This document shows positions 60,590-64,000 of a stretch of 64,000 bases of DNA, one piece after another. This stretch comes from JAGWBJ01 sp964291465 (GTDB lineage: Bacteria > Chloroflexota > Dehalococcoidia > Lucifugimonadales > JAGWBF01). Location of the stretch: the NCBI GenBank assembly GCA_964291465.2, contig OZ219930.1, forward strand, positions 62,001 through 126,000, written 5' to 3'. The translations under genes and the position numbers were made by a program. Under the pieces are notes generated by a model. The model searched no databases, was not told the DNA's origin, and saw only the letters and a list, made by a program, of their open reading frames with translations. Position 1 is the first letter of the stretch; every line of letters begins with the position of its first letter.

Positions 60590-61312
60590 ATGCCGATGGT
60601 CCCGAACAGGGTGCTGCTGGTGACTCCCCACCCGGACGACGCCGAGGGGGGCTGCGGGGCCACCGTGGCCAGGTGGATAGACGGGGGGGCGGAGGTGGTC
60701 TACCTGCTGTGCACGAACGGGGACAAGGGCACCACCGACCTGGAGATGACCCCGCCCCGGCTGGCCCAGACCCGGGAGAGGGAGCAGCTCGAGGCCGCCA
60801 GGGTGCTGGGGGTCAAGGACGTGGTGTTCCTGCGCCACCCCGACGGAGCCCTGGAGGACGACCGCCGGTTCCGTGAAGAGGTGGTGCGCGAGATACGCCG
60901 CCACAGGCCCGACGTGGTCATGTGCATGGACCCCTTCCGGCTTGTCAGCCACTCCCACAGGGACCACCGGATCAGCGGCCAGGTGACCGTGGACGCCGTG
61001 GCCACCTACGCATGGCGGCCGCTGTACTTTCCCGACCACATGGCCGACGAGGGGCTGCACCCCCACGAGGTGTCCCACGTCTACATGTGGGGTAGCGAGG
61101 CGCCGGACACCTTCGTGGACGTGAGCGCCACGGTGGACAGGAAGATCGAGACCCTGCTGAAGCACGCCTCCCAGATGACTGACCCCGACAGGGTCCGGGC
61201 GCGGGTCCGAGAGTCCGCCCGGCGGGTGGCCCGGACCCATGGGACCGGCTTCGAGTACGCCGAGGCCTTCCGGGCTATGTCCTTCTCCCGGGACCCGCTG
61301 CTGGTGGGATAG
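60590..61312 (+). CDS. PIG-L family deacetylase (LmbE-like)
   Basis: This 240-residue zinc hydrolase has VTPHPDDAE (H14, D16, D17) and the distant SHSHRDHR motif that completes the metal site. It deacetylates N-acetylglucosamine-type groups; LmbE-family members act in mycothiol/bacillithiol, glycolipid and antibiotic pathways. The ATG at 60590 follows GAGAGGAGC; TTG 60569 and GTG 60584 are alternative starts. It is a single gene ending four bases before the inverted MITE copy C, and no thiol-biosynthesis partner is seen. Confidence 0.85.
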   Translation: MPMVPNRVLLVTPHPDDAEGGCGATVARWIDGGAEVVYLLCTNGDKGTTDLEMTPPRLAQTREREQLEAARVLGVKDVVFLRHPDGALEDDRRFREEVVREIRRHRPDVVMCMDPFRLVSHSHRDHRISGQVTVDAVATYAWRPLYFPDHMADEGLHPHEVSHVYMWGSEAPDTFVDVSATVDRKIETLLKHASQMTDPDRVRARVRESARRVARTHGTGFEYAEAFRAMSFSRDPLLVG

Positions 61313-61315
61313 TCA

Positions 61316-61442
61316 CTAGGGATGCTCTGAACAGCCCTGGGCCCCTCCCCGGTTGTTGTGCCCACCCTCCCACCCCGCGCTCCGCGCGGGCAAGGAGTCC
61401 CCACCCGCCGGTGGGCCAGGGGATCATTCAGACCATTCCTAG
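61316..61442 (-). mobile_element. MITE-like element, copy C (127 bp, inverted)
   Basis: On the minus strand it reads CTAGGAATGGTCTGAATG at the left end, with TTCAGAGCATCCCTAG at the right end, giving 14 of 16 matches between terminal inverted repeats. Inside, CCCGCGC-GGA-GCGCGGG forms a perfect 7-bp hairpin. It aligns end to end with copies A and B and lies four bases after the PIG-L stop. Confidence 0.8.
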
Positions 61443-61532
61443 AATAACGGGGTTCGCGCCCCCGGTCCGGACAGGACTCAAACGATATGGCCCGTAACGT
61501 TCGTGCCGACCCAAAACGTGGCCCGCACTGAA

Positions 61533-61561
61533 TTGACAACCGATACCAGGTGTAATATATT
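61533..61561 (+). promoter_or_regulatory. Strong promoter of the small HTH gene, probably leaderless
   Basis: TTGACA (61533-61538) and TATATT (61556-61561) are exactly 17 bases apart. The start of transcription would fall at or one base before the ATG at 61569, and no RBS is present. Confidence 0.65.
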
Positions 61562-61568
61562 AGGCGGC

Positions 61569-61790
61569 ATGAACGACATCCAGGAGGTCCTGTCCCGGTT
61601 GCAGGCCAAGGGTTGGACGGTGGCCGCCATCGCGGACGACCTGGGGCTGAAGCGGGTGACGGTGGCCCGGTGGAAGATCGGCGTCCACTACCCGGCCAAC
61701 CCCTCCATCGCCAAACAGGCGCTGAAGCAGCTAGACGCGCGCAAGCGGATCCCCAAGAGGAAGCGCTACAAGCAACGCCGCGGCTCCTGA
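61569..61790 (+). CDS. Small HTH DNA-binding protein
   Basis: This 73-residue protein has an HTH in WTVAAIADDLGLKRVTVARWKIGVHYP and a basic tail (ARKRIPKRKRYKQRRGS). The HTH is of the sigma-70 region 4 / Cro-like class. The predicted transcription start coincides with the ATG, so the mRNA is probably leaderless. It lies 111 bases before the NYN-LOTUS gene on the same strand. An HTH plus nuclease-fold pair could be regulatory or toxin-antitoxin-like, but that is unsupported. Confidence 0.7.
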   Translation: MNDIQEVLSRLQAKGWTVAAIADDLGLKRVTVARWKIGVHYPANPSIAKQALKQLDARKRIPKRKRYKQRRGS

Positions 61791-61826
61791 GCCGGGCCGC
61801 CCCGAACGGGGGGCTCCCCGGCCAGG

Positions 61827-61862
61827 CCGGTTGCGTAGGGTCTCCCGGTTGCGTAGGGTCTC
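61827..61862 (+). repeat. Two perfect tandem 18-bp repeats
   Basis: CCGGTTGCGTAGGGTCTC occurs at 61827-61844 and again at 61845-61862, right up to an alternative ATG (61863) of the NYN-LOTUS gene. Confidence 0.85.
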
Positions 61863-61901
61863 ATGGATAAAAGGGCTGGACTCGAGGGTGGGAGGTTACC
61901 G

Positions 61902-62861
61902 GTGGCTGAAGCACAGATAGGCGTACTCATCGATTACGAAAACGTGGGCCTATCGCCCGTCCTCTCTCTCTTCGACCAGCTATCCGACATGGGCCGGCTC
62001 ATAGTCAAGCGCGCCTACGCCGACTGGTCCAAGGCCGGCGACAAGGCGAGCCAGATGCTGGAGCTGGGCATCGAGGCCAAGCATTATTTCCGGACTCCCG
62101 GGTCCAGCAAGAACGCCAGCGACATCTGCCTGGCCATAGACGCGATAGAGCTGCTCTACAAATCGCCCCTGGACACCTTCGCCATAGTCTCCTCGGACTC
62201 GGACTTTCTGCCCCTGGTCAGCGTCCTCAGGGCGGCGGGGAAGACGGTGATAGGGGCGGGCCGGCGGGGGGTCGCGTCCCCGGCCCTCATCCGCTCGTGC
62301 GACCGGTACATCTACCTGGACGAGGGGGCGCCGTCGTCCAGCGGCCAGAGCGCGCTGGACGACCCCGAGTCGCTGCTGAACCGCGCCATGGACGCCTCCA
62401 TGGACGACCACGGGGAGGTGGTCGCGGGCAAGCTCCACAACACCCTGCGACGGATGGACCCGGGGTTCGATTTCCGCGCGCTGGGCTACCGCACCTTCAC
62501 TCAGTTCCTCAACTCGTCGTCCTCGGTCACGACCCGGCGCCCCAAGGGTGGTACAGACATCTGGGTGGAGCTGGCCTCCAACCACAACCAACACCGGGGA
62601 CGGGCCGACGGCGGGCACCGGGAGGAAGTACCCCATGAAGCCGAGGGCTGGGACTACCGGCTCCACGAGGCGTGGGCGCGGGTGTCCGGGGGGGTCTTGT
62701 CCGGCTCCAAGGCTGCCGCCGACGCCTCCAAGGTGCTGGGAGTCTCCAAGGTAAGCTCCTCCAGGTTCAAGAACCTCCAGGGCCTCCTGGACGCCAGCGA
62801 CTTTCTGCGCAGCCGCTGGCGGCGGGACGGCAACAGCATACGCCGCCTCTCCACACCGTGA
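61902..62861 (+). CDS. NYN (LabA-like) and LOTUS/OST-HTH domain protein
   Basis: This 319-residue protein has an N-terminal NYN nuclease-fold domain (residues 1-135: GVLIDYENVG, KNASDICLAIDAIELL, FAIVSSDSDFLPLV with the Asp cluster of a PIN-like site) and a C-terminal LOTUS/OST-HTH region (GEVVAGKLHNTLRRMDPGFDFRALGYRTFTQFLNS). A second helical segment near the end may be another OST-HTH. Such proteins act on RNA, probably cleaving or binding structured transcripts. The GTG at 61902 was chosen because GGAGG lies six bases upstream; ATG 61863 is the alternative. It is likely cytoplasmic. Confidence 0.85.
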   Translation: MAEAQIGVLIDYENVGLSPVLSLFDQLSDMGRLIVKRAYADWSKAGDKASQMLELGIEAKHYFRTPGSSKNASDICLAIDAIELLYKSPLDTFAIVSSDSDFLPLVSVLRAAGKTVIGAGRRGVASPALIRSCDRYIYLDEGAPSSSGQSALDDPESLLNRAMDASMDDHGEVVAGKLHNTLRRMDPGFDFRALGYRTFTQFLNSSSSVTTRRPKGGTDIWVELASNHNQHRGRADGGHREEVPHEAEGWDYRLHEAWARVSGGVLSGSKAAADASKVLGVSKVSSSRFKNLQGLLDASDFLRSRWRRDGNSIRRLSTP

Positions 62862-62992
62862 CCGGGACGGCGACCGTCCTCGCGACGGCCGCTTCCCTCG
62901 GATTGTGACCTCCGTTTGGCCCCTCGACGCCCCCACTCCCGGCCGGGATTTGGCCGAGAAGCCCAAATTTGGTCATATTATTGACTTTTGTT

Positions 62993-63022
62993 TTGACAAT
63001 GGCGGCAGCCAGTACCTAACAT
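62993..63022 (+). promoter_or_regulatory. Promoter upstream of the TetR gene
   Basis: A perfect TTGACA (62993-62998) and TAACAT (63017-63022) are 18 bases apart, 71 bases before the ATG. A 10-bp palindrome CCAAATTTGG (62963-62972) lies just upstream and the region is unusually AT-rich, as expected for an operator. Confidence 0.5.
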
Positions 63023-63092
63023 TCAGTCTAAGTCGGGCAGAGTCCCGGGCAACGCATCGGGTTACCGTCCTCTTGTGGGAGGGACCGCCTCG

Positions 63093-63752
63093 ATGAACAA
63101 CCAGCTAAAGGACGGACGGAGGCAGCTCCTGTCGGAATGCGCGGAAAGAGCCTTTGCCCGGGGTGGCTACCACGCCACCACCATTTCCGACATCGTCGCC
63201 GAGGCCAGTATCTCCCGAAGCACCTTCTACCAGTACTTCGACAACAAGCAGCACATATTCCAGAGCATCCTGGACTCGTTCCTCCTTCGCCTGCGAGAGT
63301 GCATAAGGCCGGTGACCCTGGGGCCTGGGGCCCCTCCTCCCCTAGCCCAGATAAGGGACAACCTCACCCGGGTCCTGACGTTGGTCCTCAAGGAACGCCA
63401 CCTGAGCCGGATCCTGCTGCACGGCGGCATCGGCTCGGACCCGGCCGTGGAGGCGAAGGTCAACGAGTTTTACGGTCAGGTCGCCGACGTCATCGACCGG
63501 TCCCTGAAGCTGGGCATCGCGATGGGGCTGGTCCGTCCCTGCAACACCCGGGTAACGGCCTACTCGATGATCGGAGCGGTGAAAGAGGTCGTGCTCCAGG
63601 TAACCTCCGAGGGCCAGAGCCAGCCTCCCACGGAGGAGCTGGTGCAGGACTTGATAGAGTTCGGAATACGGGGGCTCCTGACCAGCTCCCAAGCCCATCT
63701 GGTGGAGAGCGCCCGGCGGCCGCAGGCCGGGACCGCCGCGGGCCGCGCATAG
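63093..63752 (+). CDS. TetR-family transcriptional regulator
   Basis: This 219-residue regulator has the TetR HTH in FARGGYHATTISDIVAEASISRSTFYQYFDNKQHIFQSIL, followed by a helical ligand domain. The ATG at 63093 follows GGGAGGG. The next gene, an acyl-CoA dehydratase activase, starts 33 bases downstream on the same strand, so it probably controls aromatic or hydroxyacyl-CoA reduction genes that continue beyond the window. The binding site may be the palindrome near 62963. Confidence 0.88.
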   Translation: MNNQLKDGRRQLLSECAERAFARGGYHATTISDIVAEASISRSTFYQYFDNKQHIFQSILDSFLLRLRECIRPVTLGPGAPPPLAQIRDNLTRVLTLVLKERHLSRILLHGGIGSDPAVEAKVNEFYGQVADVIDRSLKLGIAMGLVRPCNTRVTAYSMIGAVKEVVLQVTSEGQSQPPTEELVQDLIEFGIRGLLTSSQAHLVESARRPQAGTAAGRA

Positions 63753-63785
63753 AAAACCCACCCCGCTGGGGTCGTGAGGATAGTA

Positions 63786-64000
63786 ATGGCTGATGTAACG
63801 GCAAGTCCAGAGCTGCGAACTACCGGGGCCGCAACGGGCGCCGCTGGGGGCTACGACGAGGTCCTGATCGGCCTGGACGTCGGGTCCACCACGGTGAAGG
63901 CCGTAGTCATGGACCCCAGGGACGACACCATCCTCTGGAAGGACTACGAGCGCCACCAGACCAAGCAGCCGGAGAAGGTGTTCGACTTCCTCAACCGCAT
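63786..64000 (+). CDS. Acyl-CoA dehydratase activase (BadF/HgdC-like), 3' partial
   Basis: Only the first 71 residues are in the window: a variable start, then EVLIGLDVGSTTVKAVVMDP, the ASKHA phosphate-1 motif of the BadF/BadG/BcrA/HgdC ATPase family. These proteins use ATP and a [4Fe-4S] cluster to inject a low-potential electron into 2-hydroxyacyl-CoA dehydratases or benzoyl-CoA reductases, taking electrons from ferredoxin. GTGAGGA precedes the ATG. It is probably cotranscribed with TetR. Confidence 0.85.
   Translation, partial: MADVTASPELRTTGAATGAAGGYDEVLIGLDVGSTTVKAVVMDPRDDTILWKDYERHQTKQPEKVFDFLNR

Noticed and set aside
61569..62861. Toxin-antitoxin pair (HTH plus NYN nuclease)
   Set aside because: Spacing is 111 bases with no overlap, the NYN protein carries a LOTUS domain unlike known toxins, and nothing in the sequence shows toxicity; kept only as a hypothesis.

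Overview
The window is a high-GC, densely packed bacterial chromosome segment with about 60 genes in short same-strand runs. No phage, plasmid or CRISPR signals were seen. Its content fits a Chloroflexota genome of the SAR202 / Dehalococcoidia type. It carries repeated paralogues of luciferase-like (LLM) flavin oxidoreductases (4), family III CoA-transferases (3), NHL and Asp-box beta-propellers (5), cupins (3) and FMN-dependent 2-hydroxyacid oxidases (2). It also has a gamma-delta fused 2-oxoacid:ferredoxin oxidoreductase and a DUF1501/DUF1800 pair. The taxonomic call is inferred from gene content, not from a marker gene.

Layout. 1-9.1 kb: a HypE/PurM-like protein, a threonine-dehydratase-like enzyme and a flavin monooxygenase, then an operon read leftward (GntR regulator, oxidoreductase gamma-delta, alpha, beta, class III aminotransferase). 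The alpha subunit carries the YPIRPYD and R-x2-D signatures recalled from oxalate oxidoreductase, and the operon has a consensus promoter with a FadR-type operator just downstream of its predicted start. 9.2-22.7 kb: mixed catabolic genes (DUF971, two zinc ribbons, CoA-transferase, MmgE/PrpD, a ThDP enzyme, a 2-hydroxyacid oxidase, propellers, a CapA-like phosphatase, an MFS carrier, a dienelactone hydrolase). 22.9-29.1 kb: tRNA-Thr(CGT), then a signalling island with two GAF histidine kinases, three single-domain response regulators and a cytidylate-kinase-like protein. 29.1-34.0 kb: NHL, DUF1800, DUF1501 and cupin genes plus a broken unknown gene. 34.2-47.2 kb: LLM enzymes, a MEMO-like protein, an orphan hydantoinase B, a GMC oxidoreductase, an acetamidase, an enoyl-CoA hydratase and two CoA-transferases. 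47.2-51.5 kb: a long Lhr-type helicase. 51.7-59.6 kb: NHL, two LLM enzymes, MarR, a PPOX-fold protein, a SHOCT-fused hydroxyacid oxidase, a double CMD protein, a phosphatase, a Rieske ferredoxin and a Lin0512 protein. 59.8-64 kb: a coiled-coil protein, a repeat-rich gap, a PIG-L deacetylase, a small HTH protein, a NYN-LOTUS protein, TetR, and the start of an acyl-CoA dehydratase activase.

The most notable items are the candidate oxalate oxidoreductase operon with its visible autoregulatory site; three copies of an approximately 130-bp miniature inverted-repeat element (16.3, 28.5 and 61.3 kb); probable leaderless promoters at two regulator genes; a hydroxyacid oxidase with a SHOCT tail and an altered substrate arginine; a CoA-transferase lacking the catalytic Asp; and four genes each broken by a single-base frameshift, which may be consensus errors. 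Functionally the region reads as uptake and oxidation of small organic acids through CoA thioesters, 2-hydroxyacids and flavin chemistry, feeding a low-potential ferredoxin oxidoreductase.
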